In this document: positions 13,320-23,620 of the stretch, piece after piece
Position numbering within the stretch: position 1 is the first letter of the stretch
How the letters are laid out: every line of letters begins with the position of its first letter
Assembly (NCBI GenBank): GCA_022496205.1
Contig: WTXD01000010.1
Location: forward strand, 372,001-436,000
DNA length: 64,000 nt
DNA from: Gloeopeniophorella convolvens
Lineage: Eukaryota > Basidiomycota > Agaricomycetes > Russulales
Direction of reading: 5' to 3'
The notes under the pieces: generated by a model
The model's input: only the letters and a program-made list of their open reading frames with translations
What the model was told of the DNA's origin: nothing
The model's database searches: none
Program-made: the position numbers and the translations under genes

Positions 13320-14640
13320 GATCAATGCTGGCGTGATTTCCGTCGAATGCCCATTTCCCTGTCGCCGATGCTGTTGTATAGCATTTTAAAATAGCCAGGG
13401 TCCAGCCTCTCCGCCGTCTCTGACGTGGAGACTCTGGCCAGCGCCGACCTTCGTCCCCGCCATCGCTCCGAGTCTCCTTGCCCGGCGAGCATAAGCAAAC
13501 AACAGCCATGCTGTAGATTACGGACGCGAATCCTCAAGGCCTCATATCTTACTGTGCAACTAGTAGATGCCTATTTATATTCATCACCCACACACCCACA
13601 CACGCATGCACTGCTCGCACCAGCCCGCGCCCGCTCATCGTAACCGTATCCCACACTGCCCTGGCCGCCTCGCTCCACAGCGCGCCCAGCACGCCACCCT
13701 GCTGCATACCGTTAAGCTGCCGCCGCACGTCCTTGATCGCGTTGGCCGCCGCCGGCGACGCACAGGCAACGCATGAAGTGCGGCAGCGCGCCGAGCGCGG
13801 GAGGCACGACACACAGAAGGAGCAACGGTGCGGCGCCCGCGTGCGAACGGAGCGCGGTGCGCAGCATGGCGAGCATGCCGCGGGCCTCGAGCGGTGCGTT
13901 GTGCGTGAGCGCCGCAGCCGCAACCACCGTGGGGCGCGGGCGGGTGGGACGACGCTCGGTGCAGGAGGGGCGTCGCGGTGCGCGAGGTCACGGCGGACGA
14001 CGTGGCGGGCGCGAGCGGCGAGAGGCCAGCGGCGGGCGGCACTTCGCGCGCGGGCTGCGGGTTGGCCAGCACGGCGGCGTGGGTCGAGTTGCTCGACGCG
14101 GAGGAGCTGGAAGGCGCGACGGCGCTGGCGTCGCGTCGGCTGCTGGGGGCGGCGCGGACGACGTCTAAGGCTGGGGCGGGACACGCGCTGGCGTAGGCTC
14201 GGTTGAGGGAGCGGCTGCCGCTGCCGCGTCGTGCTACGTGCGCAAGGCAGCGAGCGACTCGACAAGGCGCTATGTAAAGGTCAAACAGTCAATGCAAATC
14301 CCGAGTAAAGCGGCGGCGTAGCACGCACCCCGCGGCTCGCGGGCGGCAGCTCAGTCTCCTACTGAAGGAACTGGCCCACATAGGCCCACTCGTTGAATGC
14401 CGGGAGGAGGGTTACGCCTCATGGCAGTGTGCGTCGAGCTGCTCGGAGCGGAGAACTCCTCGAGAGCGCATGCAAGGCGGGGTGCGACGGCTACGGGGAC
14501 AGCGCGGACGATGTAGAGGGCTGGGGCGGGGCGGGCAGCGCTGGTGTAGGTTTGGGTGGCGGCACGGCGGCTGCTGGCGCCGCCTTGGTCTGGGTTCCCC
14601 TGCACAACTGGCGCAGGTACTACTTAGAACTTGAAAGAGT
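13320..14640 (-). pseudogene. copy C: relic of tail-anchored protein gene with internal duplication
   Basis: Minus strand. The 3' flank (13320-13600), the hydrophobic segment with a proline break (APLLLLCVVPPALGALPHF), the basic tail and the proline-rich middle all match copy D. The intron region and the start of the upstream exon follow (14240-14400). At about 14410-14600 the proline-rich middle appears a second time (CVELLGAE..., GDSADDVEGWGG on the plus strand), so part of the gene is duplicated within this copy. Frames are broken throughout. Confidence 0.5.
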
Positions 14641-15709
14641 GCAAGCACGAATCAACTTGAAGTTCGAACCAGACTCTGCTTAGTAATAGGTCAATCCTCC
14701 GAGGTAACAGCGAACTCGGGTGCAAATTTGAAGCTGCCAGTGACTCCGGTCGAAACCGGGTTGCTATCTCCTTTGAAGCACGCTGTCCTATGGAGCCCCC
14801 CCTACTCTAACGCTGCTACTTCCTCTGCAAGCTAGCATGTGCCTGTGTCGGACCATGAGGTCAATGCGCATCGACGTCGTTCAAACGTTCGACGTCTAGT
14901 AAACGCTCAATGTCCATGCTGCTGCTCTACTCGCTTTTTCCCATGAGGCGCTTCTCTCAGTGGAAACCTCATGGACCTGCGTATCACCTGGGCTTCCGAG
15001 CTTCGACCTGTCACTGACGAGCTGTGTTTGTTCTCCCTCACTGGTTCCCAATTTTGAAGCGGGGTGCTGTGTTCCGGGAAAGCTATTTTGGTCGTTCCTA
15101 TTTTGGGCCCGGTGCTTTGGCGACCGATACTCGGAGGGGCGGCGAACAGCTTGCATCGGAAACCTGCTACGACGCGCCCTGACCCTGCCAGGTGACGCTA
15201 CTCCCCATTGCGAGAAAGCTCTCGTCTCGTATCTGCTGTTCGTCTGGCTCCTACGAATGTTGCTTCCAGAATGCATCGCCTACGTAATATATAACATATT
15301 CGCCCTCCATCTGCGCCACTTGCGAAATCAAGGTCAACGGCATCATCTTCACTCCAACATTGCGATCACCTGGCTCACTACATACCACCTGGGACGAAGC
15401 ATCGCCCATTGTCTTCGCGGTTCTTCAACGCATGCCATTGATATGGTCTATTCGTGCGCATGCCGCTCTTTCCGAGATTGGTGCGGAGAAGACGCGGGCA
15501 GGGAGAGGAATGGCATGTCCACCGCGCGGTTCCGCCATCGCCTTCTCTCAGTCTGGAAGTGCAAAGGTAAAGTCGCAGATCCGGTATCACCTGTTTCCAC
15601 GCGGAAGGAGGGCGCCTCACGCATGGAAGCCATGCAGCGACTCCGATCAGTACACGCGCTGCAATACACTCTTCACAACGTCCATGCTTCAAAGATACTG
15701 TCGTCGAGG

Positions 15710-15717
15710 TATAAAAG
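15710..15717 (+). promoter_or_regulatory. TATA box of aspartic protease 1
   Basis: TATAAAAG lies 87 bases before the protease ATG at 15804. The matching place in unit 2 (about 19704) reads GATATAGGAA, a weakened version, which hints at lower expression of the second copy. Confidence 0.5.
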
Positions 15718-15803
15718 CCTCAGAATGATGCCAATAATCTCCAGGGTCTTCAGTCCTCTTGTGATCCCCTAGCAGCTACTCCAGCTCGCCTTTGCTCGTC
15801 GAC

Positions 15804-17320
15804 ATGTACTTCTCTCCCGCCTTTGTCCTCGCCGCCCTTCCCTTCCTCGCTGCGGCCATGCCTGTGGCTGAGCCCGCTTCCCAGGGCGTCGCAGTCCCCA
15901 TCGCCAAGCGTGGCGGCTTCCGCAACGGTGTTGTCGATACCTCCAAGCTCCAGAGCCGTGTTCGCCGCTCTGTTGCGTGAGTTCTCTTCGGCTTCGGGGC
16001 CTCCGCTGCGAGCTGACCATCCTTCTCGCTGCTAGTAAGATCGAGAGGGGTTTCGCCAACTACGAGAAGAACACCGGCAAGACTCATCGTCTTGCTTCGG
16101 GCATCAAGAAGTCAACGGAGAAGCGTGCCACTGGCAGCATTCCGCTTACAGATGACGACGCTGAGCTCTGGTACGGCACCATCTCGGTCGGCACCCCCGC
16201 CTCGACCTACACCGGTATGTCCTCGGGGTCTGGTAGCTTGGGCCGCGGTCTGACGCAGTAGTGCTACAGTCGACTTTGACACCGGCTCCAGCGACCTCTT
16301 CGTCCCCTCATCCAGCTGCGGCAGCACCTGCTCTGGTCACAAGAAGTACACCCCGAGCTCCAGCTCGACTTCCAAGGATCTCAAGAAGAAGTTCTCTCTT
16401 GCTTACGGCGATGGCTCCACTGTCAGCGGCGAGCAGTATAGCGACACTGTCAGCCTTGCCGGTCTCACTGTACGTTTTCACTACCTCGTCCAGACCCCAG
16501 CGTTCAGACTTTGCTTTTCAGGCTAAGACCCAGACCCTCGGTGCTGCCTCTCAGTACTCTGAGGGCTTCGAGAGCGACGAGTTCCCGCCCGATGGTCTGA
16601 TGGGCATGGCTTCCAGTCCATCTCCGATTACAACGCCTCCCCGCCCTTCCAGTCGCTAATCTCCCAGGGTGCTGTCAGCTCCTCCGTCTTCGGCTTCAAG
16701 TTCGCCACCTCTGGCTCCGAGCTCTTCCTCGGCGGCACGAACAGCAACCTCTACACGGGAAGCTTCACCTGGGTCGAACTCGACGATGAGGTAAGGTTTC
16801 CTGGGTTCGAAGCATGCGCGATCGCTGACATGCACATCTCTGTATCTAGAGCTACTGGGAAGCGTCCTTCGAGAGCATCGCAGTCAACGGCAAGAGCGTT
16901 ATCGGCGAAACAGAGACCATCTTCGACACTGGCACCACCCAGATCGTCGGCGACCCCTCGGGCATCTCCGCACTCTACAAGGGCATCAGCGGCGCCAAGT
17001 CTGCGCCTCAGTACGGCGATGGTATCTTTACGATCCCCTGCAGCTTCAACACCCCATCTCTGTCAACGTGGGTGGCAAGTCTGTCAGCATCTCCCCGTCA
17101 TCCTTCAACCTGGGCCCGGTCTCCGACGGCTCCAGCACCTGCATCGGTGGTGCCGCCTCTGATTCGTCCCTCGAGGGCGGTAAGTACTTCGCCGAACATC
17201 GGGCTGGACAGGGCTGACTGCAGAACAGAGTTCTGGATCCTCGGCGACGTCTTCCTCGCGAACGTCTACACCGCCTGGGATGTCGGCAACGGTCGCATTG
17301 GCTTCGCCACTCTTGCCTAA
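15804..17320 (+). pseudogene. aspartic protease 1 (pepsin family A1, polyporopepsin type), two single-base frameshifts
   Basis: Secreted acid protease. Exons: 15804-15976, 16036-16214, 16270-16469, 16522-16790, 16850-17179, 17229-17320. It has a signal peptide (FVLAALPFLAAAMP), a propeptide with basic processing sites (SRVRRSVA, KSTEKRATG), mature-region WYGTISVGTP, the first catalytic motif DTGSSDLF, the flap AYGDGS, the second catalytic motif DTGTTQIVG, and the C-terminus FWILGDVFLANVYTAWD. Two bases are missing in C runs: in exon 4 near 16611 (MGMA/FQSIS) and in exon 5 near 17050 (FNTP/ISVNV). With those counted it is 414 residues. ATG 15804 is chosen because it begins the signal peptide; no in-frame ATG lies just upstream. 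Confidence 0.85.
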
Positions 17321-17512
17321 ACGGGGGTCTCACGTACGAAAAAGACGAAATCATCTGCACGACGCACAATTGTTTATTTGTATTCAACGGGTTGGTTTTG
17401 TGGATAGTGGTTTGGGGAGTGAGATATACCATTGTTGTTTGTAAACGTCGAGTGCAAAGGGTTTCTTATGATCCGCGGAGCCGTTCTACAGATAACAATG
17501 CAAGACGGCATC

Positions 17513-18414
17513 TCATGCAAGCCGGGTGGCAATCGTCATCTTCTCAAAGTCGGAGAGGCTTGTTAACTTGTCTGGTGAAATAGAAAAGGCCTCGAGCATC
17601 TCAGTCATCTACAAAATCGTCAAACTGATTGTCGCAAAACTCGAAGAAACACAAACGTACCTCTTCTACCTTTATTTGCTCCTTCACCCAAGTTGCAGGC
17701 GGGTTTAACCTGCGCACACCTACTCTGCGTCTGCGCTCGGCCAACTTGGTACTCCAGGAAAGAAGAGCACGGGCTCTGGCAGGCACTTCTTACCGGGAAG
17801 TGGTATCAGAGCCGTCGACAAGAGAGGGAGATTCGCGCGCTGAAGATTCGACGTGTTTCCGGCTTGGGCTTAGAGGCAGAGGGCTTGCGTGTCCGATGCT
17901 TCTGTGATTTAACAGCCTCGGTATATTCGTCTGAGGGCCTGGCAGAGGACTCTTCCAGTTCTAACATCGTTGTAAAAAAACTTCAGCGTCCTCATCCGGG
18001 TCGCTTCATCTCCCGTGATGACACCTCGCCGGCGTCTGGAAGAGTCACTTCCCCAGCCCGTCACAGCATTGCGAAAAACAGTAAAATTCTTCTATTCGTC
18101 AGGTGGGAGTTCGAGGAGTTGGACGGCGTAAGGGATGTGCGAAAGTGGGATATGAGAGGCTTGTTCGTCGCTATCTGGTTCCGCCTCGTCTAGCGCAGCT
18201 GGGGAGACGGAGGCAAGGAACCGCCTACAATGGTCTAATCTTCATCAAGGTGGAAGCCTCCTGGCGCCGCGGGAAGGGCCCTTGAAGACTTGCTAAGCTT
18301 TGCTAGGGCGTTCGAGTATTGCTGATCAGACGGTAAGGCCTCAAAGGACGCATTGTCAATCCAAGTCCGAGCTCCGGATGAAGATAACAGGAAACTGGCA
18401 CCCTCCTCCACCAT
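17513..18414 (-). pseudogene. EF-hand-like conserved basidiomycete protein, copy 1
   Basis: Convergent with protease 1. The start is MVEEGASFLL (18414). Landmarks are ALAKLSKSSRALPAAPGGF, an acidic middle, a KRI-type helix, TKVEE, an intron 17609-17660, and a last exon (17513-17608) reading MLEAFSISPDKLTSLSDFE, which resembles the terminal EF-hand-like segment of an uncharacterised basidiomycete family. Several frame changes occur in the middle (17700-18250), so the copy is probably broken. The call rests on matching segments between the two copies and on the conserved last-exon splice site; function is unknown. Confidence 0.45.
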
Positions 18415-18480
18415 TGCAATTGGGGGTTGGGAGGGAGTCGAACGTTGATCGCTGAAACGTTGAACGGGGTTAGGGTCTAA

Positions 18481-18829
18481 GTAAATTAAACAATTTAAAT
18501 AATTATTTTTATTGTTGCCCGGACTGGCGTGATATGTAACGTGACCCGTTGATAGGCGTATCTGGTCAACATCTGGTATCTGAACATGCGTGTGCACCGT
18601 GACTCAAATAGTGCTTCCCAGTGCTTCAAAGCTTCATTATCTACCACATCATCATCCACGATAGGGTCATTTGAGTTCTCAAACATACCCCGACTACCCC
18701 GCGCCACAATGCAGCTAGCGCATCCCCTGCTGTACGCCGTCGCACGTCCACGACCGAGACCTCCGGACCTCTGCTATCGAAGGAGCCCGAGGAAGGAGGG
18801 GAGTCTAACAACCCCGGGGATTGTGAACG
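18481..18829. other. AT-rich spacer between duplication units
   Basis: Begins with an A/T-rich stretch (18480-18515) unlike its surroundings. A minus-strand frame (18495-18707) starts MARGSRGMFENSNDP but has no recognised family. It may be inserted sequence, because the units align on both sides of it. Confidence 0.35.
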
Positions 18830-19800
18830 AAGCTAAGGAAGTCACTGTGGGTAATCGCAAACTCGTGCAAATTTGTTCGAAGCTGACGCCACTAGTGGCT
18901 CTGGCCGAACTCCAGTCTTCTAGCGTTTGTCACCGCCTCTGTATCGGCCCATGCAAAGGCTGATGCGGTTCGGCGTCATTCAATACCTCAATTCTGAAAT
19001 GGGATGTTGTGTTCCAGGAAAGCTATAGTATCCTGGCTACTCCTGCTTCGGACTTAGAGGCCTTTGCTTTGACGACCGATATTCGGAGGGCCAGCATTTG
19101 GAAGATTGGCTGGTGAATAAACAACAGCTTGCAATGGAAATCTGTCACGATGCGCCGTGGCCTCGGCCAGACGATGCTACCCTCTGTTCCGAGGAACGTC
19201 TTGCCTTCGATCTACTGTTTTTCTGGCTCCTACGAATGTTGCTTCTAGAATGCTTTGCCTACGTATCATACAGCTGGCTAGATTCACCCTCCATCCACTG
19301 TACTCGTACTTGCGAGACCGAAGTCAATGGCTCAACCTTTACTCCAACATCGCGACAACCTGGCTTACTACATACCACCTCGGGACGAAGTATCGCCCAC
19401 TACTTTCTTCGCAGTTCTTCAGTGACGTGTCATGCATGTTCTATTCATGCGCATATTACTCTTCTCAATTGGTGCGGAGAAGACGCGTGCAGGGAGAGGA
19501 ATGGCATGTCAACCGCACGGATCGGTCATACCTTTTTCCCGTCTGGATCCGCAAAGGTAAACTCGCGGACTCGGTATCGCCTGCTTCCATGCGTAAGGAA
19601 GGCGCTTCACGTGTGTTGGGAACCGTATGTGGTAACTCCGATCAGCACACGTCGCACTGCGACATACTCTTTACAGCGTCCAAGCTTTAGAAGTGCTGTC
19701 CTCGAGATATAGGAACCTCGGGACGATGTCGACAACCCCAGGGTGCTCAGTCCTCTTGTGATCCCCCAGTAGCTGCTCCAGCTCGTCTTTGCTCGTCGGC

Positions 19801-21304
19801 ATGTACTTCTCCCCCGCCTTCGTCCTCGCCGCCCTCCCTTTTCTCGCCTCGGCCATCCCGGCGGCCGAGCCCGCTTCCCAGAGCATCGCCGTCCCCATTG
19901 CGAAGCGTGGCGGTTTCCGCAACGGTGTTGTCGATACATCAAAGCTCCAGAGCCGTGTTCGCCGCTCTGTTGCGTGAGTTCTTCTCGGCTTCGGGGCCTC
20001 CGCTGCGAGCTGACCATCCCTCTCGCTACCAGTAAGATCGAGAGGGGTTTCGCCAACTACGAGAAGAATACTGGCAAGACTCATCGTCTTGCTTCGGGTC
20101 TCAAGAAGTCGACGGAGAAGCGCGCCACCGGCAGCGTTCCGCTCACCAACGCGACGAGCAGCTCTGGTACGGCACCATCTCGGTCGGCACGCCCGCCTCG
20201 ACCTACACCGGTACGTCCCGGCGTCTGGCGGATCGGGCAACAGACTGACGCCGCAGCGCCACAGTCGACTTCGACACTGGCTCCAGCGACCTCTTCCTCC
20301 CTTCATCCGGCTGCGGCACACCTGCTCTGGTCACAAGCTGTACACCCGAGCTCCAGTTCAACTTCCAAGGACTCGGGAAACATTCTCACTTACTTATGGT
20401 GACGGCTCTCAGTCAGCGGCGAGCAGTACAGCGACACTGTCAGCCTTGCTGGTCTCACTGTACGCTTCATTACCTCGCCGGGAGCCAGCGTTCAGATCTG
20501 CTTTCTAGGCCAAGACCAGACCCTCGGTGCTGCCTCCAGTACTCAGACAGTCTTGGCATCAACAACTTCCCGCCCGATGGCCTGTTGGGCATGGCCTTCC
20601 AGTCCATCTCCGATTACAACGCGTCCCCGCCCTTCCAGTCTCTGGTCTCCCAGAGTGCCGTCAGCCCCCCCGTCTTCGGCTTCAAGTTAGCCACCTCTGG
20701 CTCCGAGCTCTTCCTCGGCGGCACGAACAGCGACCTTTACACGGGAAGCTTCACCTGGGTTAAACTGTATGATAAGGTTGGTTTTCCTGAGTTCGAAATA
20801 TGAACTGCTGACATGCACATCCTTGTATCTAGAGCTACTGGGAGGCATCCTTCAGGAGCATCACGGTCAACGGCAAGACCGTCCTCGGCGAAACAGAGAC
20901 CATCTTCGACACTGGCACCACCCAGATCGTCGGTGACCCCTCGGGCATCTCTGCCCTCTACAGGGGCATCAGCGGTGCCGAGTCTGCTCCTCAGTACGGC
21001 AAGGGTATCTATACCATCCCCTGCAGCTTCAACGCCCCCATCTATATCAACGTCGGTGGCAAGTCTGTCAGCATCTCCCCGTCGTCCTTCAACCTGGGCC
21101 CGGTCTCCGACGGCTCCAGCACCTGCATCGGTGGTGCCGCCTCTGATTCGTCTCTCCAGGGTAGTAAGTACATTGCCCGACATCGCGCTGGACAGGGCTG
21201 ACCGCCGAACAGAGTTCTGGATCCTCGGTGACGTCTTCCTCGCGAACGTCTACACCGCCTGGGATGTCGGCAATGGCCGCATTGGCTTCGCCACCCTTGC
21301 CTAG
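19801..21304 (+). pseudogene. aspartic protease 2 (polyporopepsin type), multiple single-base deletions
   Basis: Exons by alignment to copy 1: 19801-19973, 20033-20210, 20265-20459, 20509-20776, 20833-21163, 21213-21304. Signal peptide, DTGSSDLF, DTGTTQIVG and the C-terminus FWILGDVF are all present. Exons 2-4 are together eight bases shorter than the frame requires, with losses such as NDDEQLWYG (near 20152), SGCGS (near 20316), the C run before GAGCTCC (near 20345), the GDGS flap (near 20412) and AKTQTLG (near 20516). Exons 5 and 6 are clean. The amino acid sequence between breaks is well conserved and shows no missense decay. So this is either a very young pseudogene or an under-corrected stretch of assembly. 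Confidence 0.8.
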
Positions 21305-21488
21305 ACGATGGGTCTCATTCACGAAAAAGAAACTATGGCTGCACGACGCACAACTGTTTATTCGTATTAACGTGTTGGTCTTGTGGATAGTGTTTTGGAG
21401 AGCCGAATGCACCGCTGTTGTTTGTAAACGCCAAGCGAAGAGGGCGTGTAATAGTCTGCGGAGCTCTGCAGGTAACAATGCAGGCGCA

Positions 21489-22412
21489 TCACGCAAACCG
21501 GGTGGCGGTCGCCATCTTCTCGAAGTCGGAGAGGTTTGTTAACTTGTCTGGCGAGGCGGCAAAGGCCTCGAGCGTCTCGGCCGTCTACTACTGAATCGTC
21601 AGACTAGATGCCGCGGAACTCGGAGATATACGAACGCACCTCTTCTACCTTTGTCTGCTCCTTCAATGCAATCGCAGCCGTGTTTGACTGGCGCACGCTG
21701 AGGATTTTGATGCGTTTTTGGCTTGGACATAGAAGCAGAGGGCTTGCATGTCTGCCTCTGCGACTTGCAGTCTCGGTGTACTCGTCTGAAGAGCTGGCAG
21801 AGGGCTCCTCCGCTTCTGACACTTCGTGGTCGGACTCGGCTTCAGCACCCTCATTCGGGTCGTTGACATCTACGAAGTTGCTTTTGCCGGGACCTGCGTC
21901 AGCATTGCCATCCATCAAGGCAGCGCATGGCTCACCCAGCCAGCCCTCAAACCAGCGTGCTCTTCGGGCGCGCCGCCTTCGTCGTCTCCCGTGGTGGCAC
22001 TTCGCCGCCGTCCGAAAGAGTCACTTCACCAGCACGTCGCAGCATTGCGGAAAATAGCAAGGATCTCCTCATTGTCAGCTAGGAGGTTGAGGAGTTGGAG
22101 GGCGTAGGGGATGCACGAAGGTGGGGTATGGGAGGCTTGTTCGTCACTATCTGGTTCCGCCTCGTCTGACGCGACTGGGGGAGTCAGAGGCAAGAAGCCA
22201 CCTGAAATGGCCTGATCGTCGTCGAGGAGAAAGCCCCCGACGCCACGGGGGCGACGGGACCTTTGAAGACGTGCTAAGCTTTGCGAGGGTGTTCGAATGT
22301 TGCTGGTTAGACGGTAAAGGCTACTAAGGCCCTGAAGAATGCATTGTCAATCTGAGTCCGAGCTTCGGATGAAAGTGACAAGAAACTGGCATCGTCCTCT
22401 GCCATTGCCATT
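21489..22412 (-). pseudogene. EF-hand-like conserved basidiomycete protein, copy 2
   Basis: Starts MAMAEDDASFLSLSSEARTQ (22412). The segment SIPYALQLLNLLADNEEILA is followed by an acidic, serine-rich middle (VSEAEEPSASSSDEYTE), then QKRIKILSVRQ and LKEQTKVEE, an intron 21585-21639, and a final exon 21489-21584 (TLEAFAASPDKLTNLSDFEK). The first 33 codons run into a stop after VAFTV where copy 1 stays open, so the reading frame is broken. Function is unrecognised; the acidic region and terminal EF-hand-like helix suggest an intracellular protein. Confidence 0.45.
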
Positions 22413-22599
22413 GTGGATTAGGAATGAGTCGGAGATTGGTCGTTGAAATGTTGAACGGGGACGATGGGCGTTATGTTCGATTGTACAAATAAGTGACTAA
22501 ATCAAAGACCATTGCAGACAGATCTGAGCCCCAAATTGCGTGAAATCGGACAACTTTGAAGGGGGTCCAAATTTCTGATAGCAGCAACCCGGACCGGAC

Positions 22600-23300
22600 T
22601 AACTTCCTGTGCCGGCTTGTCGGCCCGATACCCCCTTGGGATGACCCGTGCCTCGCCATGGGCGAGGAGGTGCCCGGGCGCCACAGACGCGGGGCCGCCT
22701 GTCCAGTCGTCCAACCTCCTCCCATTCCATTCCGTGCGCGCCACGCCGCTGCCGCCGACCACGGTGCCCGCAGTGGTCTACGTGCTATGTTGGTTCCCCT
22801 GTGCGGAGTTCAAGGACGCGCCGATGCGGGCGCGCAAGATCAACCGGTGTTGCGACGCACCGTACGAGGACATCGAGCGCGCCATCGTGAGCGCCCCGTC
22901 GCAGGTCGTCTGCATGCGCCGTGCTGACAGCTGCTCCAGGAAGTAAATACGGCGGCGCAGTCCGTCCCCGCAGCGATGATCTCCGCCCTGCACGCAGACT
23001 CGACGCCCGAAAGGCAGTTCATGGCGCGCGCGCTGCCCGAGAACATGCACTTCGATAGCCTCTTCCCCCAGGCACACGCCGTCCAAGCTGCGCTGCAGAC
23101 ACAGTGGCGGTCGAGATCACCTACGCCGCATTGCACATCTTCGTGCTCGCGACGGTGCTCTACCCCGCCGCGCGGTAGTGCGCGCACGCGGAGCTCGACG
23201 TCATGCTCGGCGCCCGCCGACGCTGCCTTACACCAGCACGCTGATGTGGGTCGATGTCCTGCACTAACGCCTTGCCGTGCCGCTTGGTGCGCGCGAGTGG
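22600..23300 (+). pseudogene. cytochrome P450 relic, middle third
   Basis: Plus strand. It matches the centre of the intact P450 at 50434-52526: the LAMGEE-type region, LLPFHS, PAVVYVLCWFPCAEFKDAP, ARKINRCCDAPYEDIERAI, an intron-like gap, MISALHADSTPERQFMARALPEN, and FVLATVLYPAAR with AHAELDVMLG. It ends around the VPLG that follows the helix-K ExxR motif. Both the membrane anchor and the heme domain are missing, and stops interrupt it. It is convergent with the F-box gene at 23621-25166, the same relative arrangement as in the array at 33-55 kb but inverted. Confidence 0.65.
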
Positions 23301-23620
23301 GTTAGTCAGAAGGGAATGGGGAGGTATCGCGATAACGCACAGTAATAACCAGGTCATCTGGACAATATTGCCAAGTCCGGGCGGGGCGAGGGTATACACC
23401 GCTCGCCATCTCCACTATATATGTGCTGGCGATTGATACAGTCCGAAGCTTCGATACATGATTCATTGAATGAAGCGCGGCCACTACTGGCTTCCCTGGT
23501 TGCCCTCGGGGCTTACCATCAGACCGCATTGGACATTGTAATTCGCGCCGTTCGCCAAGTCGACAAACACGTCCATTATGTACTTGCTCTCCGAATGTAT
23601 TGCATATAGTATGAGGGGTG
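23301..23620. other. no supported gene
   Basis: Spacer between the convergent P450 relic and F-box gene F1; nothing recognisable. Confidence 0.4.

Larger units (their letters stand above)
14690..18480. repeat. tandem duplication unit 1 (protease plus EF-hand-like gene)
   Basis: Unit 1 aligns with unit 2 (18830-22470) over the promoter, the whole aspartic protease, the convergent minus-strand gene and its 5' flank (both end near GTTGAACGGGG). Exon-intron structure is the same. Exons are more conserved than the roughly 900-base promoter regions, whose overlapping frames are alignable but are unlikely to be translated. Confidence 0.75.
18830..22470. repeat. tandem duplication unit 2
   Basis: Second copy of 14690-18480 in the same order and orientation. 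It is more decayed in protease exons 2-4 but keeps the same introns. Confidence 0.75.

Noticed and set aside
14960..15772. 270-codon frame upstream of protease 1, with a similar frame upstream of protease 2
   Set aside because: The similarity reflects the duplicated promoter; the frames shift between copies and no domain is seen.
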